Origin: Francisella salimarina | GTDB lineage: Bacteria; Pseudomonadota; Gammaproteobacteria; Francisellales; Francisellaceae | DNA: 64,000 nucleotides | NCBI RefSeq assembly: GCF_007923265.1 | Contig: NZ_VOJA01000004.1 | Coordinates: 336,584-400,583, forward strand | Reading direction: 5' to 3' | Part shown: positions 19,469-27,986 of the stretch, in pieces | Position numbering within the stretch: position 1 is the first letter of the stretch | How the letters are laid out: every line of letters starts with the position of its first letter | Program-made: the position numbers and the translations under genes | The notes under the pieces: generated by a model | What the model was told of the DNA's origin: nothing | What the model saw: the letters and a program-made list of their open reading frames with translations, nothing else | Database searches by the model: none

Positions 19469-20320
19469 TCATAAAAGCATGTTTAAAATTTCCTGAGTTT
19501 TTCTACTTTCTGAAAAAGGCTTTTTAGACACTAAGAAAATGTCAAACCTCTGAGAGGTATATTTTTCAAAAATTTCTACAAGCTCTCCTTTTTGTATTGT
19601 ATCATCTACAGTAAATGATGGGAGATAAACTATTCCTAGTGAGTTAATTGCCATACTGGTTAATAGTCTAGAGAAAGAGCATTTTTGTTTTAAATTTATG
19701 CTATATTCTTTACCAGATATTCCCCAAGTAGATTTGAAGTTTTGATAGTGGTCTAAGCATTGATAATTTACTAGGTCTTTTGGACTGCTTGGTGTCCCAT
19801 AACTTTTGAGGAAATCAGGTGAAGCGCATACAACTTTTTTCCATTCTCCTATTTTCTTTGCATAGAAGTCACCATCTGGTAGAGTTCCACAGAAAATAAT
19901 AGCATCAAAATTTTCATCGTATAATCTATTTAAGTAGTTTCCAATTTTCCACTCAACAAAAACATTTTCATTATTTGTTGTATAAAGCTTTACTTTATCA
20001 AGAATTGATTCAAAAAATGAAAAAGGAATGCCTATTTTTAAATTTCCTATAAATTGGTAATTAGTGTTAAGATCTGTTTTGATTTGATCTTCAATAAGTA
20101 TAAGCTCTTTGATTCTTGGTAATATACTGATACCTGTTTCGGTTAAAAAAACTGATCTTGTATTTCTGTAAAAGAGAGTGGAGTTGTAATATGTTTCTAG
20201 TTCTTTAATTTTTTTAGATACTACTGATATCGATAGGTTTAATTCTTTTGCGGCTTGTCTGAAATTCAGAGTATGTGCGAGTTTATCAAAAATTTTATAG
20301 TGTAAAATTTCTATTTTCAT
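19469..20320 (-). CDS. LysR-family transcriptional regulator
   Basis: A 283-residue regulator with an N-terminal winged helix-turn-helix (LRQAAKELNLSISVVSKKIKELETYYNSTLF split at residues about 18-50) and a C-terminal periplasmic-binding-like effector domain. The pattern is that of the LysR group related to CrgA and other aromatic-response regulators. It is divergent from the YciI-CMD gene and the exporter gene behind it, the usual layout for a LysR regulator and its target. A long inverted repeat begins one base before its start codon, so it probably represses itself. Confidence 0.9.
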   Translation of the reverse strand: MKIEILHYKIFDKLAHTLNFRQAAKELNLSISVVSKKIKELETYYNSTLFYRNTRSVFLTETGISILPRIKELILIEDQIKTDLNTNYQFIGNLKIGIPFSFFESILDKVKLYTTNNENVFVEWKIGNYLNRLYDENFDAIIFCGTLPDGDFYAKKIGEWKKVVCASPDFLKSYGTPSSPKDLVNYQCLDHYQNFKSTWGISGKEYSINLKQKCSFSRLLTSMAINSLGIVYLPSFTVDDTIQKGELVEIFEKYTSQRFDIFLVSKKPFSESRKTQEILNMLL

Positions 20321-20379
20321 TGATTCTTTTTTGATATCAGTGTTTCTATATTTTGATTATTAATATCATATAAGAATCA
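20321..20379. promoter_or_regulatory. Inverted repeat in the divergent LysR promoter region
   Basis: Left arm TGATTCTT-ttt-TGATAT (20321-20337) and right arm ATATCA-tat-AAGAATCA (20363-20379) are exact inverted repeats except for the middle three bases, with 25 bases between arms. It fills the gap between the LysR gene (start 20320) and the YciI-CMD gene (start 20428) and includes T-N11-A type elements. It is the likely operator; the left arm touches the regulator's start codon. Confidence 0.65.
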
Positions 20380-20427
20380 TTGTAATATTTCTATGTTAAT
20401 TTGAAACATGAGTAATTAGGATAAAAG

Positions 20428-21072
20428 ATGATATTGATAAATGTTGAATATAAGAAAAGTTTAGATATTGTGGATAAATATAGACAGTCACACATGGATT
20501 ATCTTTCAAAGTTTTATGATGATGGGTTAATTTTGGCATCAGGCCCTTATAATAACCGCTCCGGAGGGTTCATCATTTCAGTAATGGATCTTGAGTCAGC
20601 AAAAGAATATGTTAGAAATGATCCTTTTTATTTAAATGACATAGGTGATTTTGATATTAAGGATTTTATACCTACTAAATCATCACTAGGTTTTAGGAAT
20701 TTAATTAATGGTGAAAACTTTAGTAAAGATGGTAGAGAATTATTTAATCAGTTACATGGTAAACATGCTGGAGAACAGTTGATTAAAGCTTTATCGAAAA
20801 TAGCCCCAGATTTCTCAAAGTTAACTTTTGATTTTGCATTTGAAAGTATTTTTGCTAGAGATACTGAGATGTCTATGCTGACAAAAGAATTAATTACAAT
20901 TGCTGTATGTTGTGCAATAGGTGACTGCCAAGCACAAGTGCAGTCGCATCTAGAAGCTGCTATTAATCTTGGTGCTTCTAAAGATATGATAGTTGAAACT
21001 TTACTATTAGTATCTCCATTTGCAGGATTTCCTAGAGTTGCAAATAGCTTACTTGCGATAGATTTGGGTTAA
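20428..21072 (+). CDS. YciI-like and carboxymuconolactone decarboxylase-like fusion protein
   Basis: A 214-residue two-domain protein. Residues 1 to about 85 look like a YciI/muconolactone-isomerase-type ferredoxin-fold domain (conserved RQSHMDYL with histidine, then LILASGPYNNRSGGFIIS). Residues about 105-205 look like a carboxymuconolactone decarboxylase/AhpD-type domain: TKELITIAVCCAIGDCQAQV followed by SHLEAAINLGASKDMIVET. The CMD cysteines are CxxxxC rather than the CxxC of AhpD, so peroxidase-type activity is not assured. Together with the LysR regulator and MFS exporter it suggests handling of a small aromatic or quinone compound, an inference from context. Confidence 0.8.
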   Translation: MILINVEYKKSLDIVDKYRQSHMDYLSKFYDDGLILASGPYNNRSGGFIISVMDLESAKEYVRNDPFYLNDIGDFDIKDFIPTKSSLGFRNLINGENFSKDGRELFNQLHGKHAGEQLIKALSKIAPDFSKLTFDFAFESIFARDTEMSMLTKELITIAVCCAIGDCQAQVQSHLEAAINLGASKDMIVETLLLVSPFAGFPRVANSLLAIDLG

Positions 21073-21097
21073 ATAAGTTAGGAGTATTTTAAAAAAA

Positions 21098-22291
21098 ATG
21101 TATATAAAAGACAAAAAATACTTTTTTAGGTATATGGTCATCTTGGCTATGATGAGTAGCATGGGATTATTAGCTTCCGATATATATGTGCCAGCGATGC
21201 CTAGTTTATCAAAAGCTTTATCAACAACTAGTTCGTCATTACAGTTAACATTGGGAGTTTACTTATTTGGACTTGCTATATCTCAGATATTTATAGGTTT
21301 TTTATCTGATATTTATGGACGCCGTAAGACTTTATTAATAGGTTTTGGTATATATACGATTGCTTCTATTTGCTGTGGTTTATCTTCTTCTGTACATGTG
21401 CTGATAATATGTAGATTTGTTCAAGCGATAGGAGCTTCTGCAGGTTTGGTTGTTGGAAGGGCAACTATTAGTGACCAATTTAATCTCAGTGAGGCAACAA
21501 AAATATATAATATAATTTATCCAATAGTTGCAATCTCACCTGCAATAGCCCCATTAATTGGTGGATATATTTCTAGTTTTCTAGGGTGGCAAGCAACTTT
21601 TGAGTTTGTCGCAATATATGGCATAGTATTATTCATTATAAGTTTTCTATTCTTGAAAGAAACGAATCATAATAGAGAGCAAAAGAAGATAATATATATT
21701 TTTCATGATTATCCTTTACTGATATCAAACTATGCTTTTTTGAGTTATCTTATTCCTGTATGTTTATTATATGGTGCATGGTTTACATATTTATCCCAGT
21801 CGACTTTTTTGTTTAATCAAATGGGTTATTCACAATATACTGTTGGATACTTTTATATACCTCTTGCGATAATGATTTATTTAGGAAATTTTTTTAGTAA
21901 GAAAGTAATAAATATTTGGGGGAGTGAAAAAGTATTTTATATTGGGTTGCTATCTTTCTTAATTGGTGGAGTATTGTTTACAGCTTTTTATTTTTTGTCG
22001 AGTATGAATTATGCTTTTGAAATAATAATACCAATGTCCATTGTTTCAATATCAAACGGCATAGTCTTACCGTTGGGGATAGCTTCTGCAATAAATATAT
22101 TTAAAGATAAATCAGGAGTAGCCTCTGGACTAGTTGGTTTTGCTCAGATTGGTTTTTCAGGTTTATGTGCTTCATTTATTGGTAAATTATTTGGTATTAA
22201 TACTTTTGTTCTTGTAATAACTATATTCTGTATGTCTATCTTAGCTTTTCTAAGTTACATATTGAAATCAAAAAATATAAACAAGAAGTAG
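21098..22291 (+). CDS. MFS exporter, Bcr/CflA family
   Basis: A 397-residue, twelve-segment major facilitator of the DHA1 drug-proton antiporter group. Marks are LASDIYVPAMPSLSKAL in the first segment, motif A GFLSDIYGRRKT between segments 2 and 3, and RFVQAIGASAGLVVGRA in segment 4. The first segment motif with aspartate is typical of Bcr/CflA proteins (bicyclomycin, chloramphenicol, sulfonamides). It starts 26 bases after the YciI-CMD gene and is likely in the same LysR-controlled transcript, so its natural substrate may be the compound handled by that enzyme. Confidence 0.9.
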   Translation: MYIKDKKYFFRYMVILAMMSSMGLLASDIYVPAMPSLSKALSTTSSSLQLTLGVYLFGLAISQIFIGFLSDIYGRRKTLLIGFGIYTIASICCGLSSSVHVLIICRFVQAIGASAGLVVGRATISDQFNLSEATKIYNIIYPIVAISPAIAPLIGGYISSFLGWQATFEFVAIYGIVLFIISFLFLKETNHNREQKKIIYIFHDYPLLISNYAFLSYLIPVCLLYGAWFTYLSQSTFLFNQMGYSQYTVGYFYIPLAIMIYLGNFFSKKVINIWGSEKVFYIGLLSFLIGGVLFTAFYFLSSMNYAFEIIIPMSIVSISNGIVLPLGIASAINIFKDKSGVASGLVGFAQIGFSGLCASFIGKLFGINTFVLVITIFCMSILAFLSYILKSKNINKK

Positions 22292-22335
22292 ATATTAACT
22301 TTATAATCTGAAAATATTTTGTTGGGGAAAATAAG

Positions 22336-22412
22336 TGGTAGCTATGAGTGGACTTGAACCACCGACCCCAGCATTATGAATGCTGTGCTCTAACCAACTG
22401 AGCTACATAGCC
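22336..22412 (-). tRNA. tRNA-Met (CAU), elongator
   Basis: A 77-base cloverleaf read on the minus strand, with encoded CCA at 22338-22336. The acceptor strand GGCTATG, D arm AGCTCAGTTGGTTAGAGC, anticodon stem CAGCA/TGCTG around TTCATAA with CAT at the anticodon, and T loop TTCAAGT are clear. The sequence resembles E. coli elongator tRNA-Met, and the initiator's three G-C pairs in the anticodon stem are absent. The first acceptor pair is G1-U72 rather than G-C. A tRNA-Ile that uses a lysidine-modified CAU is a less likely alternative. Confidence 0.93.
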
Positions 22413-22428
22413 ACAAAAGATGATTGAT

Positions 22429-22456
22429 ATTATATGTAATTTAGTTAAATTGTCAA
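22429..22456 (-). promoter_or_regulatory. Consensus promoter of the tRNA-Met gene
   Basis: On the minus strand a perfect -35 TTGACA (22456-22451), a 16-base spacer and a perfect -10 TATAAT (22434-22429) precede the tRNA by 16 bases. It is the best sigma-70 promoter noticed in the window. Confidence 0.85.
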
Positions 22457-22587
22457 TATTAATTCATATCGATGTTAAAAAAAATATTACTGATGTTTTA
22501 TTACTTGCTAAATATATTAGTTTTGTAGTACGATATAAACCAAGTATACACAGGGTTTACCCTATATAACTATTAATAAAATAAGAA

Positions 22588-23286
22588 ATGTCTGAAGGTA
22601 GAAACAAATTAAACGATTTTTCATTGTTACAATCATTGTTAGGTGGGTCATCTAAGATAGAAGAGAAGACTTCTAGAATGAAGCAAGCTAGAGATAAGAA
22701 TATCTCTAAGAGTAAAAATACTCCTAAAGCTCCTGCTAAGAAAGTAGAAGATAGAGATACCTCTTTTATACGTATTCCACAATATGGTCATAGGATAAAC
22801 AATAAGACAGTAAATGAGCTACAGAATCCTCAATTAGAAGATGCTCAAGAAATTGTAGTTACTGTTGATGTTGAAAAAGAAAGACAAAAAGAAGAAGCTA
22901 AGCTGTTTAAGTGGCTATGTCATCGTTTTCCAAAATGTTTTGATCCGATCAATAAAAAGCCACTAAAAATTGGTATAAGCGAAGAAATTGAAATAATTTA
23001 TCAAAATGAGCATTTCGCTCCTGTAGATAAAATGGTTCTTAGAAATGTATTGCGCCGATATGTTGGTGATACACGCTATCATAGAGCTGTTTTTGAGCTT
23101 AAACAGAGATTTAATCTACAAGGTCAACCGGTTGAGGATTATGCTCCTGAGCATGTTGAGTACTCTAAAAAACGTCTTGATGAGATTGCTGAGAAAGCTG
23201 AGTTTAGAGCAAAAGGTTTGACTATGAAAGATTATTACGAATACAAAAAGCAGCAGCAAGAAGAAAAAGTAGATATAGAAGAATAA
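22588..23286 (+). CDS. proQ: ProQ/FinO-domain RNA-binding protein
   Basis: A 232-residue RNA chaperone candidate. The FinO/ProQ core spans about residues 100-200: ELFKWLCHRFP-like start (LFKWLCHRFPKCFD), KKPLKIGISEEI, LRNVLRRYVGDTRYHRAVF, then NLQGQPVEDYAPEHVEYSKKRL. An N-terminal 80 residues rich in lysine and serine is probably disordered, and a charged C-terminal tail follows; there is no C-terminal Tudor-like domain as in E. coli ProQ. Such proteins bind structured 3' ends and small RNAs. It is a single-gene unit divergent from tRNA-Met. The symbol is by domain similarity. Confidence 0.85.
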   Translation: MSEGRNKLNDFSLLQSLLGGSSKIEEKTSRMKQARDKNISKSKNTPKAPAKKVEDRDTSFIRIPQYGHRINNKTVNELQNPQLEDAQEIVVTVDVEKERQKEEAKLFKWLCHRFPKCFDPINKKPLKIGISEEIEIIYQNEHFAPVDKMVLRNVLRRYVGDTRYHRAVFELKQRFNLQGQPVEDYAPEHVEYSKKRLDEIAEKAEFRAKGLTMKDYYEYKKQQQEEKVDIEE

Positions 23287-23379
23287 ATTCTTAAATCATT
23301 TTAAATCACCGTAAATTATTGCCTCTTTTGTCTTTTAAGTTTATTCTTTTACGTATGAATTACTAATTTATATTATGTT

Positions 23380-23871
23380 GTGAATTCAAAAATAAATAAA
23401 ATTTTCTCTAAAAATTTTTTAATAGTTTCGGTTTTATCGGTATTTTTTGTGCTACTAACCAGTTGTGCAACTGATGATGGCTATCAAGGTCAACCGCTTC
23501 CTGTCATAAAACATGGTTATTCAAAGAAAAAACAGATAGCTTATAATATATACGGCTTTAAGTTCGAAAATACACCTAGAGGTATTTACAATATTCTTGA
23601 CAAAAAGCCCACTCAGTTTTTGGTTAACGTATATATTGGCGATAATTATGGCTGTAAGTTTATTTACACTATGAATAAAGATGGCAAAAAAGAAGAGATT
23701 AGCAAAACAAGTTCTTTTGAATCATACTTGTCAGGTAGTAATGAGTTACTGAAGCTTGAATGTAAGGGTGAAGATTCTAATATTGATTATAAAATTGTTG
23801 TCTATGCTAATAATACTGAGTACGACAAAATAGGGAATCTGTCTTATTTGGTTGCTTCTGGAGGACTCTAG
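23380..23871 (+). CDS. Small lipoprotein of unknown function
   Basis: A 163-residue protein starting at GTG (23380), with a lysine-rich n-region, a hydrophobic segment and lipobox LLTSC (cysteine near residue 29). No known domain was recognised in the mature part, which looks beta-rich with a pair of cysteines (GCKF and LECKG) that could form a disulfide. It is followed two bases later by the convergent trkH gene. Its role in the envelope is unknown. Confidence 0.72.
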   Translation: MNSKINKIFSKNFLIVSVLSVFFVLLTSCATDDGYQGQPLPVIKHGYSKKKQIAYNIYGFKFENTPRGIYNILDKKPTQFLVNVYIGDNYGCKFIYTMNKDGKKEEISKTSSFESYLSGSNELLKLECKGEDSNIDYKIVVYANNTEYDKIGNLSYLVASGGL

Positions 23872-23873
23872 CT

Positions 23874-25325
23874 CTATTTTCTCCAAAAATCTGGCATGAA
23901 TAATACTAAAATAGTAAATATCTCAAGACGTCCTGCAATCATTGCAAAATCACATATCCATAGAGCTTCTTTGGGAAGGTTCTTGAAATTAGAGCCTATT
24001 TCTCCTAAACCTGGACCGACATTTGATAGCGTAGTTGCGATAGTGGAGAATGCTGTAGTGACGTCTAGACCGCAACCTAATAAAGCTAACCAGCCACCAG
24101 CAAAAATTATAATATAGACGGAAATAAATCCTGATACTCTATTTAGAGCTTGCTCAGAGATATGGATGTCACCAAGCTTAACAGTAAATACTCCTTGAGG
24201 GTGAATTACTCTTTTAGCTTCTAGAATAGCTTTTTCCTTAAAAAGAATTGCACGAATCATCTTCAAGCCACCAGCGGTTGAGCCACCACAACCACCAATT
24301 ATTCCAATAAACATTAGCATTATTGGTAAGAAACTAGGCCATAAGTAGTAGTTTGTATCAGAAACAAAACCAGCACTAGATGATATTGATATCACTTGAA
24401 AAATACTATTTGTAACTATGCTAAAAATATTAGACAAGTCATCAGTGTGGGCAATCATGGTTATACATACTATAAAAGACGCAAAAAATATAAAATAAAA
24501 ATATGCTTTAAATTCAACATTTTTGAAATAGTGACTTATCTTGAATTTTGATAAAGCTATATAGTGTGCTTTGAAACTAGTAGCACCTAAGAAAAGAAAA
24601 ATACCACAAACTAGAATCATTCCAAAAGGCTTATCAGCCATACTTGAGTCAGATGGAGCAAATCCTCCTGTAGATACAGTTGAGAATGTGTAGCATATAG
24701 CATTAAAGGGATCTACGCCAACTAATAAATAAGAAATAAAGCATAGGAATGTTAGCAATAGATATACTAGCCATAGAGCTTTGGCAGTACTTGAAATTTT
24801 TGGAGCGATTTTGTCATCTTTCCATTGTCCAGATATTTCAGCTTTATATAGCTGCATACCACCTACACCTAAAAGTGGTAAGATGGCAACTGACAAAACG
24901 ATAATCCCCATACCGCCAAAAAATTCAGTTTGTTGACGATAAAATAGTATACTGTGTGGTAGTTTGTCTAGTCCTTCAATTACAGTACCACCCGTAGTTG
25001 TAAAGCCAGAGACTGATTCAAATACAGCATCAGTGAATGAGAGGTTTAAGCCAGGAAATGACATATAAGGAATAGCACCGAATACAGTCACAAACATCCA
25101 AACTAAAGTTACTATCAAAAACCCATCTCTATTCGAAAGTTTTTTTTGGGTGTTCCTGGAGATAAACCATAAAAAGAAGCCACATGAAAAGGTCACAGCA
25201 AAGCTTAAAATATAAGGATAGGCATTTTTTTCAGCATATATGTAGTCAACTAATAATGGACTAAGCATAGTGATGCTTAAAAACATTAAGAATATACCAA
25301 TTATCTTTGGTTTTTGACTCAACAT
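23874..25325 (-). CDS. trkH: Potassium uptake protein TrkH family
   Basis: A 483-residue inner-membrane K+ translocation subunit with the four pseudo-repeats of the Trk/Ktr/HKT family. Selectivity-filter-like segments are SVSGFTTTGGTV, TVSTGGFAP, SSSAGFVSDTN and TLSNVGPGLGEIG, and GGCGGSTAGGLKMIR is the conserved loop after the third pore. It normally works with the cytoplasmic NAD-binding TrkA subunit, which is not encoded in the immediate neighbourhood. It is a monocistronic unit divergent from the small gene at 25442. Confidence 0.93.
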   Translation of the reverse strand: MLSQKPKIIGIFLMFLSITMLSPLLVDYIYAEKNAYPYILSFAVTFSCGFFLWFISRNTQKKLSNRDGFLIVTLVWMFVTVFGAIPYMSFPGLNLSFTDAVFESVSGFTTTGGTVIEGLDKLPHSILFYRQQTEFFGGMGIIVLSVAILPLLGVGGMQLYKAEISGQWKDDKIAPKISSTAKALWLVYLLLTFLCFISYLLVGVDPFNAICYTFSTVSTGGFAPSDSSMADKPFGMILVCGIFLFLGATSFKAHYIALSKFKISHYFKNVEFKAYFYFIFFASFIVCITMIAHTDDLSNIFSIVTNSIFQVISISSSAGFVSDTNYYLWPSFLPIMLMFIGIIGGCGGSTAGGLKMIRAILFKEKAILEAKRVIHPQGVFTVKLGDIHISEQALNRVSGFISVYIIIFAGGWLALLGCGLDVTTAFSTIATTLSNVGPGLGEIGSNFKNLPKEALWICDFAMIAGRLEIFTILVLFMPDFWRK

Positions 25326-25441
25326 AATCTGCTAATACTTAAAAGCTTAATGTTTTGTATATGACTTTGATGTTTAGTTTAGTATAATTACACACAAGCT
25401 ACAAGATAATTTATATTTAGTATTTTAGGAGAAGTCGTAGT

Positions 25442-25642
25442 ATGATGAAGCTTATATTGCGTTTGGCTCACTTGTTCGATAACAAAAAAGATAGAGCCTA
25501 TGTGAGTGAAATAGACCAGTTTTTACAGGAATTCGATAAAGCTAACCCACAGAAGTCGGAATCACAAAAAAAAGAAATATTAAAGCACAGAAATATCTAC
25601 AAAAGAGAAGCTAAGCCTAAGACAGATTTTCTTGATGGTTAG
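25442..25642 (+). CDS. Small conserved protein, CBU_0585-like
   Basis: A 66-residue soluble, highly charged protein. The pattern FLQEFDKANPQKSESQKKEI followed by KHRNIYKRE recalls the small CBU_0585-type family of Coxiella, Legionella and Francisella relatives, from memory; the function of that family is unknown. AGGAGA nine bases before the ATG at 25442 supports real translation. It sits alone, divergent from trkH, with TATAAT at 25383-25388 as a probable -10 element. Confidence 0.65.
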   Translation: MMKLILRLAHLFDNKKDRAYVSEIDQFLQEFDKANPQKSESQKKEILKHRNIYKREAKPKTDFLDG

Positions 25643-25767
25643 TTCTTTTATAAAAGCAACTTAATACACTCTTAGTTAGTTCTACTTTTACAATCAGCTT
25701 TTATTAGTATCCCAAATATAATACACTTATGATACATTTGTGTACCTTTTTTGATTATTAGTAAGTT

Positions 25768-27084
25768 ATGAAAAAGAATTATTTTATTATCGCTACTATA
25801 TCGGTTTTTATAGTTGCATTTTTTTTGCTTCTAAATTATCTGCAACCAATGAGAGCAGATGATTTTGGTAGAGCTAATACGGATACCCTGGCAAAGGGTT
25901 TAATAATTATGGTTCACTCTATTCAGGCTGATTATTTTACTTGGACAGGCAGAGTTTCTGCTCAGGCTTTAATCTACTTCCTGATGAGTAAAACATATAT
26001 AACTTTGTCACTATTTATAGTCAATGTGGTTAATTCGATAGCATTTTATATATTCATGTTGCTGACCTTCAAAATAGTCACTTATGATCGAGGTAGAATA
26101 TTATCTAAAGATTTTGTTATATATAGTTTTTTCTTTGTTTTTGTCTTTTATCAAACAGGGTTTATGGCAAATATCCTATGGAAAACAGGAGCTATTCAGT
26201 ACTTTTGGGGATTAACATTACTTACTGTTTTATACTATTTCTCTATAGTCAAAAATAAAAATAGTATGTTGCTTGGCTTATTTATTGGCTCGATTATTGG
26301 TTTATATAATGAGATATTTGTATGTGTCAGTATTTTACTTTGTCTAGCATACTTTTTTGAAAGAGTGCTAACAAAGAAAGTTATAAACGATACGCTTGTT
26401 GCTTTTTTTGTGGCGTGTGGAGTCGGAGGGATTGTATTAATAACAGCACCTGGAAACTATGCAAGGTTAGATCATTTATCATCAGGAGTTCAGTCATCAC
26501 TATTGCAAAATGTTACTCGCTTGATAAGTGAGCTAATATTTACGCCACAGTATACGCTTATACTGTTGATTATGATTGTGATCTTTTTAATATTAGCTTT
26601 CACTAATAAAAATTTCAAAAAACTATCAATAGTTGTATATTCTGCAGCACTTGTATTATCACTGTTTGTATTAGTGCCAGTGGCAAAGTCATACGATCTA
26701 AATCAAAGAGTATTACTTATTTATTATGCGATATTTTTTATGGCTGCTTATATGCAAATTTATAGTCATAGTAGTTTATTTGTTATTAAACTATATGTAG
26801 CTCTCAAAAAGCTAAGTCCGATATTTGTGTTATTGTTGGTAGCACAATTATATTTAATATTTAGTATGAGCTTGTTTTTTTATAACTTCGAGCAAAAGCG
26901 TGATGTTTTAGTAGAACAATATCAACATTCGGGAGTTGCTGATCCAACATTACCGTGTATAGTTGATTATATATCACCAACTGTTTTTATTGATGATATT
27001 ACACCTAATAAAGATCTTTATAATAATCAAGCTTATGCTGATTTTTATGGTTTTAAAAGTGTCGCTTGTAAGACTGTTGGTTAA
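25768..27084 (+). CDS. Polytopic membrane protein, DUF6056/GT-C-like
   Basis: A 438-residue protein with about ten hydrophobic segments. After the first segment it has MRADDFGRAN, an acidic pair in the first extracytoplasmic loop, and then TWTGRVSAQ; this layout is typical of GT-C-type, polyprenyl-phosphate-sugar-dependent glycosyltransferase-like proteins grouped as DUF6056. A role in adding a sugar to a surface polymer or lipid is plausible but unproved. It is followed 21 bases later by a small membrane protein that may be a partner. Confidence 0.65.
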   Translation: MKKNYFIIATISVFIVAFFLLLNYLQPMRADDFGRANTDTLAKGLIIMVHSIQADYFTWTGRVSAQALIYFLMSKTYITLSLFIVNVVNSIAFYIFMLLTFKIVTYDRGRILSKDFVIYSFFFVFVFYQTGFMANILWKTGAIQYFWGLTLLTVLYYFSIVKNKNSMLLGLFIGSIIGLYNEIFVCVSILLCLAYFFERVLTKKVINDTLVAFFVACGVGGIVLITAPGNYARLDHLSSGVQSSLLQNVTRLISELIFTPQYTLILLIMIVIFLILAFTNKNFKKLSIVVYSAALVLSLFVLVPVAKSYDLNQRVLLIYYAIFFMAAYMQIYSHSSLFVIKLYVALKKLSPIFVLLLVAQLYLIFSMSLFFYNFEQKRDVLVEQYQHSGVADPTLPCIVDYISPTVFIDDITPNKDLYNNQAYADFYGFKSVACKTVG

Positions 27085-27105
27085 CTAAAAGTAGGATATG
27101 AAATA

Positions 27106-27363
27106 ATGTTAAATAAAAGTTTTTTTATAAAAATATTGCTGCTGATTGTTTTTGTTATAACTTTTTTTATTGGTGTTGCAATTTATAGTTATGTGTTTGC
27201 TAGAGTGCAAAATTCAACAATATTTTTTAAAATTTTAGATGTTATAAGAGTGCATAGTTTGACTCAGGTAGTATCTTTTGTATGGATTACTTCATTGCCG
27301 GTGTTGCTAGCTGCTTACTACTATTTTTTCTTTAGAGTGATTTTTAAGAAGTATATAAAATAA
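27106..27363 (+). CDS. Small membrane protein
   Basis: An 85-residue protein with two hydrophobic segments (about residues 8-32 and 50-74) and a basic C-terminus. No family was recognised. It follows the GT-C-like gene by 21 bases and is probably cotranscribed with it; small two-segment proteins often accompany polyprenyl-phosphate glycosyltransferases, but it lacks a recognisable GtrA pattern (which has four segments). It is followed by convergent lolA. Confidence 0.6.
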   Translation: MLNKSFFIKILLLIVFVITFFIGVAIYSYVFARVQNSTIFFKILDVIRVHSLTQVVSFVWITSLPVLLAAYYYFFFRVIFKKYIK

Positions 27364-27368
27364 AACTA

Positions 27369-27986
27369 TCAATCTTTAGTTTCATCAATTACATCAGTAT
27401 CTTTAGGGATGTCGAAGTCAAATTTAGTATTATCTATGTCAATATCGGTTTTCACATCTGAGAAAGAGATTTTAGTAAATTGATTCAAAGATGTTGATAT
27501 AGCTAGGTATTCAAGATTTTCATTATTAGAGAATTTAATTTGTATACTATCAATCATTTGATCATTCTTGGGTTTTAGTAGGTATGTGTTCTTGTCGAGC
27601 TCTTTAACAGTAAACAGTTTATTTATATTGTCAGTGTTTTTAGAAAGCAAAATAAGATAAGGGAATTGAGCTATATTATTAGATACTTTCTTTATGATAA
27701 CCTGTTCTAAGTCGCCATCATATATCCAAAGCTTTGATCCATTTGAGATGATTTCTTGATTATTAGGAGAAGTAGTTATCCACCTGAAGAACTTAGGCTT
27801 TTTTAAACTCATATAGCCTTTTGAACTAATATTATCGCTAGCTCTTCCACCATTAATGAGTTTTTGATCAAAGCTTGCAGTCATTGAGTGAATGTTTTTG
27901 ATTTTATTTATAAGATCATCACTAGCATTAGCAAAACTATAGTTGATGCCAAATATAAGAGTTAGGAGTAAAGTTATTTTTTTCAT
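27369..27986 (-). CDS. lolA: Outer-membrane lipoprotein carrier LolA
   Basis: Periplasmic chaperone that takes lipoproteins from LolCDE to LolB. The 205-residue protein has a signal peptide (residues 1-20, ending SFANA or SFA), then [26 protein letters not shown] and the [11 protein letters not shown] segment of the unclosed beta-barrel fold. It starts one base after the end of ftsK on the same strand; ftsK-lolA is a widespread gammaproteobacterial gene order, which supports the call. Confidence 0.92.
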   Translation of the reverse strand: MKKITLLLTLIFGINYSFANASDDLINKIKNIHSMTASFDQKLINGGRASDNISSKGYMSLKKPKFFRWITTSPNNQEIISNGSKLWIYDGDLEQVIIKKVSNNIAQFPYLILLSKNTDNINKLFTVKELDKNTYLLKPKNDQMIDSIQIKFSNNENLEYLAISTSLNQFTKISFSDVKTDIDIDNTKFDFDIPKDTDVIDETKD

